A stretch of DNA of 64,000 nt from Flagellimonas olearia (GTDB lineage Bacteria > Bacteroidota > Bacteroidia > Flavobacteriales > Flavobacteriaceae). Below, one piece after another: positions 23,958 to 33,860 of this stretch; position 1 is the stretch's first letter; the number at the start of each line of letters is the position of its first letter. Both the position numbers and the translations under genes were made by a program. The notes under the pieces were generated by a model, which was given only the letters and a program-made list of their open reading frames with translations, did not search any database and had not been told where the DNA came from. The DNA lies in NCBI RefSeq assembly GCF_009184425.1, contig NZ_WELG01000002.1, positions 1,385,375 through 1,449,374 of the forward strand, written 5' to 3'.

Positions 23958-23994
23958 ATTTTAAAGAACCCTGCACTTTTTTTCAGTGCGGATG

Positions 23995-24002
23995 CAAATT
24001 TA
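23995..24002 (-). promoter_or_regulatory. Probable promoter box of the tRNA-Gly-tRNA-Leu operon
   Basis: On the minus strand this reads TAAATTTG, an exact TAnnTTTG box 38 bases before tRNA-Gly. I see no clear TTG at the -33 position, so confidence is moderate. It lies 31 bases after the mutS stop. Confidence 0.5.
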
Positions 24003-24032
24003 ATGTTTTTCTCTAAAACAGAAAGAATTTTT

Positions 24033-26654
24033 TTAAGAGGATGCTGTTTTCTTTTTACCTAGCAAGCGTTTGATCTCGTTCAATTTCATCAAGGCTTCCA
24101 CCGGCGTGAGCGTATCTATGTCCAAATGAAGGATTTCCTCCTTGATTTCCTCCAACAAGGGATCGTCCAAGTTAAAGAAACTCAACTGCATTTCATTTTG
24201 GGCCAACTGGAGTTTATCCGTCATTTCCTCACTGGAATGCGATTTTTCCAACTTTTTAAGGATTTTATTGGCCTTCTGGATCACCTGTTGGGGCATGCCG
24301 GCCATCTTGGCCACATGGATTCCAAAACTGTGCTCGCTTCCCCCAGGGACCAATTTCCGAAGGAAAAGCACATTGTCCTTCAATTCCTTTACCGATACAT
24401 TGTAATTCTTGATGCGGGAAAAAGTGGCCGTCATCTCATTGAGCTCGTGGTAATGGGTGGCAAAAAGGGTCTTGGCGCGTGCCGGATGCTCGTGCAGGTA
24501 TTCCGATATGGCCCAAGCAATGGAAATACCATCATAGGTGCTCGTGCCCCGGCCAATCTCATCCAAAAGGACCAAACTGCGCTCGGATAAATTGTTGAGG
24601 ATGGAGGCTGTTTCGTTCATTTCCACCATAAAAGTAGATTCGCCCATGGAGATATTGTCGCTGGCCCCGACCCGGGTGAAAATTTTGTCCACCAGGCCAA
24701 TCTTGGCCTCCGAAGCGGGAACAAAGCTTCCCATTTGGGCCAAGAGAACAATCAGGGCGGTTTGCCGCAATATGGCCGACTTACCACTCATGTTCGGTCC
24801 TGTGATCATGATGATTTGTTGTTCTTCCCGGTTCAGGAGTACATCGTTGGTTACATAGCTCTCGCCCAAAGGCAATTGTTTTTCAATGACCGGATGTCGT
24901 CCCTCTTTGATATGGAGTTCGGTGGATTCATCCACAAGGGGTTCCACATAACCATTTTCCTTGGCCAGTTGGGCAAATCCGCAAAGGCAATCCAATTGGG
25001 CGATCAGATGGGCATTTTGCTGGACAGGGGCAATGTATTCCTGCATCCACATCAAAAGTTGTTCAAACAATTGCTGTTCAAGGACAAGGATGCGTTCTTC
25101 GGCCCCCAAGATTTTGGCTTCGTACTCTTTGAGCTCTTCGGTGATATAGCGTTCCGCATTGACCAAGGTCTGTTTGCGGATCCAACTTTCCGGTACCTTG
25201 TCTTTGTGGGTGTTGCGAACCTCAATATAGTAGCCAAAAACGTTGTTGGAGGCAATCTTGAGGGAAGTAATACCCGTTTCCTTGGTTTCCCGTTCCAACA
25301 TTTTGTCCAGATAATCCTTCCCGGAGAACGCCAAGTTGCGCAACTCGTCCAATTCATCCGAATACCCTTGGGCAATGGTATGGCCCTTGGCAAGGTTTAC
25401 GGGAGCCTCTTCATTGAGCACCTCCTTGATTTTGGAACGCAGGGCCTCACAGGCATCCAAACGTTCCCCAATGCGTTGTAAAGAGGTGTTCGGACTTTTT
25501 TGGGCCAAGTGTTTGATGGGGACCAAAGCCTCCAGGGAATTTTTGAGCTGTACCACCTCTTTGGGATTGATCTTTCCCGTGGCCAGTTTGGAGATGAGTC
25601 GTTCCAAATCGCCCATGGGTTTGATCCAATGCTGTATTTTTTCAAGGGATTCTTCCTGATCTTTCAAATGCGCGACCACTTGGTGGCGTTCCTGAATCCG
25701 TTCCTTGTTTTTTAGGGGGAGGGCCAACCAACGCTTCAACAGTCTTCCGCCCATGGGGGAGAGGGTCCGGTCTATAATGTCCAAAAGGGTCACTGCATTT
25801 TGGTGGGGGGAATGGTACAGTTCCAGGTTTCGGATGGTAAATCGGTCCATCCAAACATATTCCTCTTCTGCAATACGCTGGATTCTATTGATGTGTTGCA
25901 ATCGACTGTGCTGTGTTTCGGACAGGTAATGCAGTACCGCCCCGGAAGCAATGATGCCTTGGCCCAAATGTTCTATCCCGAAACCCTTAAGGGTTTTGGT
26001 CCCAAAATGATTGTTGAGGCTCTCTTGGGCATAATCTTCCTGGAAAATCCAATCCTCCATAAAGAAACTGTGGAGCTGGTTGCCAAAAACCTCGATAAAC
26101 TCTTTTTTGTGGCTTTTGGAGACCAATACCTCATTGGGGGCAAAGTTTTGGAGCAGCTTGTCCATCTGCTCCGAAGAACCTTCCGCGGTTAAAAACTCAC
26201 CCGTGGAGATGTCCAGAAAGGAAATCCCCATTTTGGTCCTGCCAAAGTGAACGGCACATAAAAAGTTGTTGCTCTTGGCAGAAAGGATATCATCGTTGAG
26301 GGCCACCCCAGGGGTTACCAACTCCGTTACCCCTCGCTTTACAATACTCTTGGTCTGTTTGGGGTCTTCCAACTGATCACAAATGGCCACGCGTTGCCCC
26401 GCCTTGACCAATTTTGGGAGGTAGGTGTTCAGGGAGTGGTGCGGAAAACCGGCCAACTCCGTTTTGTCGCCGCCATTATTCCGATGGGTAAGGATAATGC
26501 CCAAGATCTTGGCAGCTTTCACCGCATCATCCCCAAAAGTCTCGTAGAAATCCCCAACACGGAACAACAATAAGGCATCAGGGTGTTTTACCTTGATGGC
26601 ATTGTACTGTTGCATTAAAGGGGTTACTTTTTTGGATTTTGAAGTAGCGGCCAA
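24033..26654 (-). CDS. mutS: DNA mismatch repair protein MutS
   Basis: An 873-residue protein, normal length for MutS. The mismatch-recognition motif is present near the N-terminus ([13 protein letters not shown], with the Phe-x-Glu that stacks on the mismatch). The C-terminal ATPase has Walker [14 protein letters not shown], the signature [14 protein letters not shown], Walker [17 protein letters not shown] and the switch His in FATHYHEL. MutS binds mismatches and small loops and recruits MutL. It is divergent from an RNA methyltransferase gene; on the minus strand, TACTTTCG with a TTG 17 bases before it in the intergenic region may be its promoter (one mismatch to the consensus). Confidence 0.98.
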   Translation of the reverse strand: MAATSKSKKVTPLMQQYNAIKVKHPDALLLFRVGDFYETFGDDAVKAAKILGIILTHRNNGGDKTELAGFPHHSLNTYLPKLVKAGQRVAICDQLEDPKQTKSIVKRGVTELVTPGVALNDDILSAKSNNFLCAVHFGRTKMGISFLDISTGEFLTAEGSSEQMDKLLQNFAPNEVLVSKSHKKEFIEVFGNQLHSFFMEDWIFQEDYAQESLNNHFGTKTLKGFGIEHLGQGIIASGAVLHYLSETQHSRLQHINRIQRIAEEEYVWMDRFTIRNLELYHSPHQNAVTLLDIIDRTLSPMGGRLLKRWLALPLKNKERIQERHQVVAHLKDQEESLEKIQHWIKPMGDLERLISKLATGKINPKEVVQLKNSLEALVPIKHLAQKSPNTSLQRIGERLDACEALRSKIKEVLNEEAPVNLAKGHTIAQGYSDELDELRNLAFSGKDYLDKMLERETKETGITSLKIASNNVFGYYIEVRNTHKDKVPESWIRKQTLVNAERYITEELKEYEAKILGAEERILVLEQQLFEQLLMWMQEYIAPVQQNAHLIAQLDCLCGFAQLAKENGYVEPLVDESTELHIKEGRHPVIEKQLPLGESYVTNDVLLNREEQQIIMITGPNMSGKSAILRQTALIVLLAQMGSFVPASEAKIGLVDKIFTRVGASDNISMGESTFMVEMNETASILNNLSERSLVLLDEIGRGTSTYDGISIAWAISEYLHEHPARAKTLFATHYHELNEMTATFSRIKNYNVSVKELKDNVLFLRKLVPGGSEHSFGIHVAKMAGMPQQVIQKANKILKKLEKSHSSEEMTDKLQLAQNEMQLSFFNLDDPLLEEIKEEILHLDIDTLTPVEALMKLNEIKRLLGKKKTASS

Positions 26655-26748
26655 AATAAATGTATTGCGTTATTTTTGTCGATGAGGTGAAACACGAAAG
26701 TATCGTTTTTCAGAAACTACAAAAAGCATTGTTGATATTTTGGACGGA

Positions 26749-27315
26749 ATGGTTAAAAAAATGAATCGGAAACTGGAAAACAGTGAGTTGGGACGGTTGG
26801 ATGTGGAAGCGTTCAAGGAAGCGGAAAAAACGCCGATTATTGTGGTGTTGGACAATATCCGAAGCCTGAACAATATTGGCTCGGTGTTCCGTACGGCCGA
26901 TGCGTTCCGAATCCAAAAAATATATTTATGTGGCATTACGGCCACTCCACCCCATAAAGACATCCGCAAAACTGCCTTGGGTGCCACGGAGAGTGTGGAC
27001 TGGGAATATCGGGAGAGTACCTTGGAGTTGATTGGGGAACTGAAGGCTATGGGCGTCCATACCGTTGCCGTGGAACAGGCTGAAAATGCCATCATGCTCA
27101 ATGATTTTGAATCCAACCCCCGTGAAACCCTGGCCCTGATTTTTGGAAACGAGGTAAAAGGGGTTTCCCAAGAGGTGGTCACAGCCTGCGATACCGTTTT
27201 GGAGATTCCCCAGTTTGGGACCAAACACTCGTTGAACATTTCGGTAAGTGCGGGGATAGTGGTGTGGGATCTATGGGCCAAACATGGCTCCCAAAAACAA
27301 AAAAGCCCTGAATAA
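26749..27315 (+). CDS. TrmH/SpoU-family RNA 2'-O-methyltransferase
   Basis: A 188-residue SPOUT methyltransferase with all three family motifs: NIRSLNNIGSVFRTADAF (motif 1), LIFGNEVKGVS (motif 2, SAM-binding knot) and IPQFGTKHSLNISVSAGI (motif 3). These enzymes methylate ribose 2'-OH in tRNA or rRNA with S-adenosylmethionine; which RNA is modified cannot be read from the sequence. The ATG at 26749 is preferred to a TTG at 26740. The motif Gln-Phe replaces the usual Met-x in IPM, as in many Bacteroidota members. Confidence 0.9.
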   Translation: MVKKMNRKLENSELGRLDVEAFKEAEKTPIIVVLDNIRSLNNIGSVFRTADAFRIQKIYLCGITATPPHKDIRKTALGATESVDWEYRESTLELIGELKAMGVHTVAVEQAENAIMLNDFESNPRETLALIFGNEVKGVSQEVVTACDTVLEIPQFGTKHSLNISVSAGIVVWDLWAKHGSQKQKSPE

Positions 27316-27323
27316 ATCAGGGC
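27298..27323 (-). terminator. Terminator of the HPPK-dNK gene, overlapping the opposite gene's stop
   Basis: GCCCTGA (27305-27311), loop ATAAA, TCAGGGC (27317-27323). On the minus strand the stem is followed by a run of T (27298-27304), fitting the gene at 27417-28562. The stem includes the stop codon of the methyltransferase gene, so it may also end that transcript, less efficiently. Confidence 0.7.
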
Positions 27324-27416
27324 GAAATATATAGTTTGAGTTAGTTAGTTGCTCGATTAGCGGCGTCTAATAAAATAAAACCATTCGTTATATCCAAACA
27401 TTTTCTAAAAATTTTC

Positions 27417-28562
27417 CTAAAAAGATAGGGAGAGCATGTTGTCTTCCAACCGTTCCAGAATGGTTTCATAATCCGATGGATTGTTGACGAAATCCAGCTC
27501 GCTCAAATCCAGCACAATACTGTTCTGGTTGGGCAGGGTCTTAATGAAATCAAGGTATCCCCGGTTGATTTTCTCCAAATAGACAGGGTCTATTTTCTGC
27601 TCATAATCCCGTCCTCTTTTCTTGATATTGGCCAAAAGTCGCTCCGTATTTTGATAAAGATAGAGGTAAATATCCGGCTTTTTTACCTCCTTGTACATAA
27701 AGCTAAAGACCTTTCGGTACAAGTTGAATTCATCGGCTTGTAAGGTGATTTTGGCGAAAATGAGCGATTTAAAGATATCGTAATCACTTACCATAAAATT
27801 CTTGAACAGGTCAAATTGGGAGGTGTCATCGGTAAATTGTTGGTAACGGTCCGCCAAAAAGGACATTTCCAAAGGAAAGGCGTAGCGCATTTGGTCCCCA
27901 TAAAACTTGGGAAGGAAGGGGTTGTCCGCAAAACGCTCCAATACCAATTTGGCATTGAAGTCCTCGGCAATCATTTTGGAAAGGGTGGTCTTTCCGGCGC
28001 CAATGTTTCCCTCAATGGCAATAAACTGCAATTGCGAAAAAAGCTCGGACCTGTTTCGGAACAATTTGTATGGCGTCTTCTTCAATTTGCTCTTGTCCCT
28101 ACATTCCTGCAACAAGTTGCGTATGTCTTTGTTGAGTAAGGGATGGTATAGTTGGGGGGCAATATCGGCCAAGGGTTTCAGTACAAATTTCCGACGCTGC
28201 ATCTGGGGGTGGGGGACCATCAAATCGGGTGTATTGATGATTTGTTTCCCATAAAGGATGATGTCAACATCCAAAGTTCGCGATTGGTAGCCCGTATTTT
28301 GGGTTCGATCTCTGCCAAAATCCTTTTCAATCCGTAAAACCGCTTGTAAAAGCTCCGAAGGGGACAGCGGGGTCACCAAGGCAATGCAGATGTTCAGAAA
28401 ATCATCGCCATCAAATCCCACGGCAGGATTCTCATAAACGGAAGAAATGGCCAAAATGTCACCGACCTCACGTTGAATTCGAAAAAGCGCCTTCTGAATC
28501 GTTGCGTACCGATTGCCCAGATTGCTGCCCAGTGAAAGATATACGTGTTGAGATTGACCCAT
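27417..28562 (-). CDS. Fusion of HPPK (FolK) and deoxynucleoside kinase
   Basis: A 381-residue two-domain enzyme. Residues about 1-160 are 6-hydroxymethyl-7,8-dihydropterin pyrophosphokinase (VYLSLGSNLGNR, SSVYENPAVG, FGRDR, RTLDVDIILYG, VPHPQMQRRKFVL), the folate-pathway kinase. Residues about 175-381 are a deoxynucleoside kinase: P-loop IEGNIGAGKTT, the VLERFADN block, LADRYQQF and the KRGRDYEQKI lid. The ATG at 28562 is chosen; an upstream ATG at 28589 would add a non-homologous leader. This fusion is widespread in Bacteroidota and links pteridine and deoxynucleotide salvage in one polypeptide. It is divergent from sppA. Confidence 0.94.
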   Translation of the reverse strand: MGQSQHVYLSLGSNLGNRYATIQKALFRIQREVGDILAISSVYENPAVGFDGDDFLNICIALVTPLSPSELLQAVLRIEKDFGRDRTQNTGYQSRTLDVDIILYGKQIINTPDLMVPHPQMQRRKFVLKPLADIAPQLYHPLLNKDIRNLLQECRDKSKLKKTPYKLFRNRSELFSQLQFIAIEGNIGAGKTTLSKMIAEDFNAKLVLERFADNPFLPKFYGDQMRYAFPLEMSFLADRYQQFTDDTSQFDLFKNFMVSDYDIFKSLIFAKITLQADEFNLYRKVFSFMYKEVKKPDIYLYLYQNTERLLANIKKRGRDYEQKIDPVYLEKINRGYLDFIKTLPNQNSIVLDLSELDFVNNPSDYETILERLEDNMLSLSF

Positions 28563-28631
28563 ATCAAAAGGACAAAGTAAACAAAACAATGGAACAATGG
28601 TTATATTTGGGGTGGAATAAATTTATGCTGG

Positions 28632-30392
28632 ATGAACTTTTTAAGAAACCTTTTGGCCTCTATTTTGGGATCTTTGGTGGCCTTTGGAATTGTGATGGGG
28701 ATGTTTCTCATTTTTATTGCCCTGATTGGCAATATGGAAGATGGAGTGGTGGTAAAACAGAACTCGATTCTGGAGTTGCGTTTTATGGCGCCGATCATGG
28801 ATTATACTGGAAAGGACGAGAACAGTCCCTTTGCAGGTCTTTGGGACGAGGAAATGGGATTGGACGAAATCATCCATGCCATAAAAGTGGCCAAGGAAGA
28901 TGCCAATATCAGGGGCATTAGTTTAACCACGAGCTTTTTACAGGCTGGGGTGGCCCAGACGCGGGAGATTCGGGAAGCGCTGTTGGATTTTAAGTCTTCC
29001 GGCAAATTCATTTTGGCCCATTCGGATTTTTATACCCAAAAAGACTACTATCTGGCCAGTGTGGCCGATGAGGTGTACCTGAACCCTGTTGGGGCATTGG
29101 ATTTTAAGGGACTTTCCACAGAAATTCTCTATTACAAGGATTTTCAGGAAAAAACAGGGGTGAAAATGGAGGTCATCCGCCACGGAAAGTATAAAAGTGC
29201 GGTAGAACCCTTTTTGTCCAATACCATGAGTGCTGAAAACCGTTTACAGATCAGGGAATTGATCACCTCCATCTGGGATGTTATTGTGGATGATGTATCG
29301 GCCACCCGAAATATAAGCCGGGAAAACCTAAATATCATTGCAGATACCCTGGGAGGCAGGACTCCCAAATATGCAGTGGCCTCTGGATTGATTGATGGCG
29401 ATTTGCATTTTGATGAGTACGAAAACCTATTGCGCAATGCAATGGGGGTAAGTCAAGGTGAGGATCTAAACTATATTGAGTTTGAAGAATACGTTCGTCT
29501 GGCCCATTGGGAAAAAGTACATACCGGTACGGATAAAATAGCCGTGATCTATGCCCAAGGAGAAATTCTTTATGGAGATGGCGGAAAGGATTTTTTGGGG
29601 CAGGGTCTTATGGTGGATGCCCTGCACAAAGCAAAGAATGACAAAGATGTCAAGGCTATCGTGCTTCGGGTGGATTCACCAGGGGGCAGTGCCTTGGTTT
29701 CTGATATCATCTGGCGTGAAATTACACTGGCCAAGGCAGTGAAACCGGTGGTTGTTTCCTTTGGAAACGTGGCAGCATCCGGGGGGTATTATATTGGAGT
29801 GGCCGGGGACAAAATATTTGCGGAACCCACTACCATTACAGGTTCCATAGGTGTATTTGGTACCATTCCCAATATCCACGAACTGGCCGGAAACATAGGA
29901 ATCAACGCCGAGCAAGTGGGCACCAATAAAAATTCGGTGGACTATTCGCTGTTCGAACCCATGAACGATTCGTTCCGCGATGTGGTCCAAGAGGGTATAG
30001 AGGATACCTATAACACTTTTTTGGAGCGTGTGGCCGAGGGCAGAAAAATGAGCATGGACCAAGTGGACTCCTTGGCCCAAGGCAGGGTTTGGAGTGGGGT
30101 GGATGCCCAAGCCAATGGACTTGTGGATGAACTCGGTAATTTGGATGATGCGATAACTGCTGCAGCGGATATGGCCGGGTTGGGAGCCTATGGCATTCGG
30201 AAATACCCCAAGTACAAGTCCAATTTTGAACGGTTCATGGACGACTTGGGCGGCATGGAATCCAAAATAAAAGCGTCACTGATCAAGGAGGAAATTGGTG
30301 GTGAAGCCTATCAAATCCTAAAAGAATTCAAACAAGCCTCGGAACAAAAGGGAGTCCAGGCCCGGATGCCTTTCAGTCTCAACATAAAATAA
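28632..30392 (+). CDS. sppA: Signal peptide peptidase SppA (67K type)
   Basis: A 586-residue membrane-anchored serine protease with an N-terminal transmembrane helix (about 5-35). It has the tandem-repeat architecture of long SppA. The catalytic Lys of the first half lies in IRHGKYKSAVEPF and the catalytic Ser of the second half in GNVAASGGYYIGVAG; VLRVDSPGGSALVSD forms the oxyanion region. It degrades signal peptides left in the membrane. It overlaps no neighbour; the queuosine-precursor transporter gene starts 4 bases after its stop, suggesting cotranscription. Confidence 0.95.
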   Translation: MNFLRNLLASILGSLVAFGIVMGMFLIFIALIGNMEDGVVVKQNSILELRFMAPIMDYTGKDENSPFAGLWDEEMGLDEIIHAIKVAKEDANIRGISLTTSFLQAGVAQTREIREALLDFKSSGKFILAHSDFYTQKDYYLASVADEVYLNPVGALDFKGLSTEILYYKDFQEKTGVKMEVIRHGKYKSAVEPFLSNTMSAENRLQIRELITSIWDVIVDDVSATRNISRENLNIIADTLGGRTPKYAVASGLIDGDLHFDEYENLLRNAMGVSQGEDLNYIEFEEYVRLAHWEKVHTGTDKIAVIYAQGEILYGDGGKDFLGQGLMVDALHKAKNDKDVKAIVLRVDSPGGSALVSDIIWREITLAKAVKPVVVSFGNVAASGGYYIGVAGDKIFAEPTTITGSIGVFGTIPNIHELAGNIGINAEQVGTNKNSVDYSLFEPMNDSFRDVVQEGIEDTYNTFLERVAEGRKMSMDQVDSLAQGRVWSGVDAQANGLVDELGNLDDAITAAADMAGLGAYGIRKYPKYKSNFERFMDDLGGMESKIKASLIKEEIGGEAYQILKEFKQASEQKGVQARMPFSLNIK

Positions 30393-30396
30393 ACGG

Positions 30397-31104
30397 ATGA
30401 CGCAAAGCGATAAGAAAAAAGCGTTTTCGATTTATCTCTATATGGGGGCGTTGTTCATCACTTCCTTGGTGGTGTCCAATCTTATTTTTCAAAAATTCTT
30501 TTATTGGAACCCCTTTGGCGAAATCACCGTTTTTGGGGCACCCCTTTTTGAACTTTCGGTGGGGATTTTGCCCTATCCCATTACTTTTTTGATTACGGAC
30601 CTTATTTCTGAGATTTACGGAAAGCGAAAGGCCAATCAGGTGGTAACCGCAGGGATTTTTGCCTCGGTATTTTCCATGGCGATCATTTTGTTGGGCAATT
30701 ATGTTCCTGCCATACCCTCTTCCCCTGTGGATGATGTTGCCTTCACCAAGGTATTTGGCTTGTCCCCTTTGGGGGTCTTGGCCTCCATGTTGGCCTACTT
30801 GGCCGCACAGTACATAGATATCTCCATTTACCATTTCTGGAAAAGGGTCACCAATGGCAGGATGCTATGGCTTCGTAACAATTTTTCCACCTTTACCTCG
30901 CAGTTTGTGGATACGTTCACCGTAGTGGGCCTCCTCTGTATTTTTGGGGTATTGCCATGGGACAAGTTCTACGGATTGGTCATCAGTGGATTTATTTTCA
31001 AGGTGATCATTGCGGTGTTCGACACCCCTCTGCTCTATTTTTTCGTATATCTAATGCGGAAAAGATTTAACTTAAAAATAGGGGAAGAGATTCCGTTGGA
31101 TTAA
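30397..31104 (+). CDS. Queuosine precursor transporter (YhhQ/VUT family)
   Basis: A 235-residue inner-membrane protein with about six helices. Family markers include ITSLVVSNLIFQKF, PYPITFLITDLISEIYGKRKA, the QYIDISIYHFWK block and FVDTFTVVGLLCIFG. YhhQ homologues import 7-cyano-7-deazaguanine or related precursors of queuosine in tRNA. Only 4 bases separate it from sppA. Confidence 0.9.
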   Translation: MTQSDKKKAFSIYLYMGALFITSLVVSNLIFQKFFYWNPFGEITVFGAPLFELSVGILPYPITFLITDLISEIYGKRKANQVVTAGIFASVFSMAIILLGNYVPAIPSSPVDDVAFTKVFGLSPLGVLASMLAYLAAQYIDISIYHFWKRVTNGRMLWLRNNFSTFTSQFVDTFTVVGLLCIFGVLPWDKFYGLVISGFIFKVIIAVFDTPLLYFFVYLMRKRFNLKIGEEIPLD

Positions 31105-31140
31105 AATCTTCTCCTTTAATTTGTTGTAAAACATGATCTT

Positions 31141-33828
31141 ATGAAGAGAAAAGTCCTGAAGATTACCGGAATAACCCTACTTATCCTACTAGCCTTGATC
31201 ATTGCACTGCCCTTTTTCCTCCAGGGAAAAATTGAGCAGATCATCAAAAACAAGGTGAACAACAGTATCAATGCCACTTTGGATTTTGAGGAGGCCGATT
31301 TGAGCTTGCTCAAAAGCTTTCCCAATGCCAATGTGGAACTCACCAATATTTCTTTGGTCAACAAGGCCCCTTTTGAAGGGGATACCCTATTTGCCTCTGG
31401 CGAGATCGAATTGAAAATGTCCATCAAGGAGCTCTTTAAATCGGCAGAAGAGCCCATTGTCATCCAAAGTTTGAATGTGGACAAGGCCAAGCTTCACATA
31501 AAAGTGGATGAAAACCAGAATGCCAACTACGACATTGCCAAGGCGGATGAATCGGCATCGACCGATGCATCTGAGGATTCTGGTGACAATTTTACCTTGG
31601 CCATGGATGCTTATGCCATTACCGATTCTGAAATCATCTATGATGATATGGCCACGGGAATGCGTTTGGCTCTGCTGGAAATGAACCATTCGGGAACCGG
31701 GGACCTTTCCTTGGAAAAATCCCAATTAAAGACTTTGACCGATGCTTTGGTCTCCTTTGAAATGGACAGTACAAAATATCTCAATAACCATAAGGTTTAC
31801 TTGGATGCCTTGATTGATATCGACCTGAAGGAAAACAAATACTCCTTCTTGGAGAACAAGGCCATGATCAACCAATTGCCCTTGGTGTTTGATGGTTTTG
31901 TAAAGTTGAATGACGATAATCAGGAAGTGGATGTAACCTTCAAAACACCATCTTCCGACTTTAAGAACTTTTTGGCCGTGATTCCTGAGGCCTATTCAAA
32001 AAATATAGAAACGGTACAGACCACTGGAAATTTTGAGGTGAACGGGCAGTTCAAGGGTATTGTGGACGACACCCATATTCCTGCGTTCAACATCAAGATC
32101 AATTCTGAAAATGCCTCTTTCAAGTATCCAGACTTGCCCAAATCGGTGCAGAATGTGTTCATTGATACTGAGATCAACAATACTACAGGAATCACTGAGG
32201 ATACCTATGTGGACATCAAACGATTGTCGTTTACCATAGATCAGGACAAGTTCAACCTGACCTCCAAGATCCGTGACCTTATGGGGAATACCAAGGTGAA
32301 CGCCCATATGGATGGCAAAATCAATCTGGCCAATATCTCCCAAGCCTATCCCGTACCTGAGGATTACAACCTAAAAGGTATCCTGAATGCGGATGTGACC
32401 ACGGCCTTTGATATGGAATCGTTAGAGAAGAAACGCTACCAGAATACCAAAACAACCGGGAAAGCATCGGTCTCCGGTTTTGAGTACGCTTCGGAGGAAC
32501 TCAAGAATCCGGTGGCCATCAACACCGCTTCCGTTACGTTTAATCCCAATACGGTCACGCTGGATTCCTTTAAAGGAAAAACGGGAATCACGGATTTTGA
32601 TGCCAAGGGTACATTGACCAACTTACTTGGGTTTATGTTCAACGATGAAAAGGTGGAAGGAAACTTTTCGTTGGCCTCCAATACCTTTGCCTTGAATGAT
32701 TTTATGGTGGAGGAAGCCACGCAAGAAGAAGGAGAGGCCGAGACCACTACCACTTCAAAAGGGGAGGAGCGCATTAAAATCCCATCCTTTTTGGATTGTA
32801 CCATTGACGCCACGGCGGGAACGGTTTTGTATGACAACCTAAAACTGAAAAATGTAAAGGGCAAGTTGATCATCAAGGATGAAACGGCCACCGTAGAGAA
32901 CCTTACCTCGGACCTTTTTGGAGGTACTTTGGGGATGAAAGGGTCCGTGTCCACCAAAGAAGAAGCATCAACCTTCAACATGGATTTGGGGATGAGCAAT
33001 TTTAATATTGGGGAGTCCTTTCAGGCATTGGAATTGTTCAAGGCACTTACGCCCTTGGCGCAGGCGCTTCAGGGAAAACTCAATTCCCAAATTAAGATCG
33101 GTGGAAACTTGAAGGACGATTTTACACCCAACTTGGCCACCATTTCCGGGGATTTGTTGGCAGAACTCCTATCCACTAAAGTGGATACCCAGAAAGCGCC
33201 CTTGCTTTCGGCCTTGGACAGTAAACTGAACTTTTTGAACACCAAGGACATTGACCTACAAGGATTGAAGACCGCATTGAGTTTTGACAATGGTACCGTA
33301 AAGGTGAAACCGTTCACTGTAAAGTACAAGGATATAGCCGTAAATGTGGATGGAGGCCATTCGTTTGACCGTCAGATGCAGTACAAGGCTACTTTGGATG
33401 TGCCGGCCAAATATCTGGGGAATGAGGTAAACAAGCTCATTGCACAGATGAACGATGAAAGTTTAAAAGAAGTCACTATTCCTGTTACGGCGAACATTGG
33501 GGGTAATTTTACCAATCCTACCGTGACCACTGATTTGAGTTCGAGTGTAAAGACCTTGACCACGAAACTGGTGGAAATCCAAAAACAGAAATTGGTCAAC
33601 CAAGGAAAAGACAAGGCCAAGGACCTGTTGTCCGATATGTTCAAGAAAGATAATACCGATTCCACTACCACCCAATCTTCCGGGGTCAAAGAAACCTTGG
33701 GCAACCTTTTGGGAGGCGATAAGACAAAAGATACCACAACCACCAAGACCGAGGAGGACCCGGTAAAGAATACGGCCAAATCTATTTTAGGGGGATTGTT
33801 GAAAAAGAAAAAGGATACAGTCAATTAG
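31141..33828 (+). CDS. AsmA-family protein
   Basis: An 895-residue protein with one N-terminal transmembrane helix (ITGITLLILLALIIALPFFL) followed by a long periplasmic, beta-rich body of AsmA/TamB-like type (about 40-560 and 600-800), then a low-complexity Thr/Lys-rich C-terminus ending LLKKKKDTVN. AsmA-like proteins bridge inner and outer membranes and move phospholipids between them. A strong bidirectional terminator follows. Transcription may begin in the 36-base gap after the transporter gene or run on from it. Confidence 0.88.
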   Translation: MKRKVLKITGITLLILLALIIALPFFLQGKIEQIIKNKVNNSINATLDFEEADLSLLKSFPNANVELTNISLVNKAPFEGDTLFASGEIELKMSIKELFKSAEEPIVIQSLNVDKAKLHIKVDENQNANYDIAKADESASTDASEDSGDNFTLAMDAYAITDSEIIYDDMATGMRLALLEMNHSGTGDLSLEKSQLKTLTDALVSFEMDSTKYLNNHKVYLDALIDIDLKENKYSFLENKAMINQLPLVFDGFVKLNDDNQEVDVTFKTPSSDFKNFLAVIPEAYSKNIETVQTTGNFEVNGQFKGIVDDTHIPAFNIKINSENASFKYPDLPKSVQNVFIDTEINNTTGITEDTYVDIKRLSFTIDQDKFNLTSKIRDLMGNTKVNAHMDGKINLANISQAYPVPEDYNLKGILNADVTTAFDMESLEKKRYQNTKTTGKASVSGFEYASEELKNPVAINTASVTFNPNTVTLDSFKGKTGITDFDAKGTLTNLLGFMFNDEKVEGNFSLASNTFALNDFMVEEATQEEGEAETTTTSKGEERIKIPSFLDCTIDATAGTVLYDNLKLKNVKGKLIIKDETATVENLTSDLFGGTLGMKGSVSTKEEASTFNMDLGMSNFNIGESFQALELFKALTPLAQALQGKLNSQIKIGGNLKDDFTPNLATISGDLLAELLSTKVDTQKAPLLSALDSKLNFLNTKDIDLQGLKTALSFDNGTVKVKPFTVKYKDIAVNVDGGHSFDRQMQYKATLDVPAKYLGNEVNKLIAQMNDESLKEVTIPVTANIGGNFTNPTVTTDLSSSVKTLTTKLVEIQKQKLVNQGKDKAKDLLSDMFKKDNTDSTTTQSSGVKETLGNLLGGDKTKDTTTTKTEEDPVKNTAKSILGGLLKKKKDTVN

Positions 33829-33830
33829 AA

Positions 33831-33860
33831 AAAAGGTGCGGTTTTAACCGCACCTTTTTT
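33831..33860. terminator. Bidirectional terminator between convergent genes
   Basis: AAAAGGTGCGGTT (33831-33843), loop TT, AACCGCACCTTTT (33846-33858), with A- and T-runs on both sides. It serves the AsmA gene and the convergent DUF6090 gene, whose last codons it overlaps at 33859. Confidence 0.9.

Noticed and set aside
23971-23987. A terminator hairpin between mutS and tRNA-Gly
   Set aside because: GCACT/AGTGC is only a 5-bp stem with no T-run on the relevant strand, and it lies within the expected start region of the tRNA transcript.
24735-25481. A 248-residue frame on the + strand inside mutS
   Set aside because: mutS on the minus strand has complete catalytic motifs; the antisense frame shows no recognised domain.
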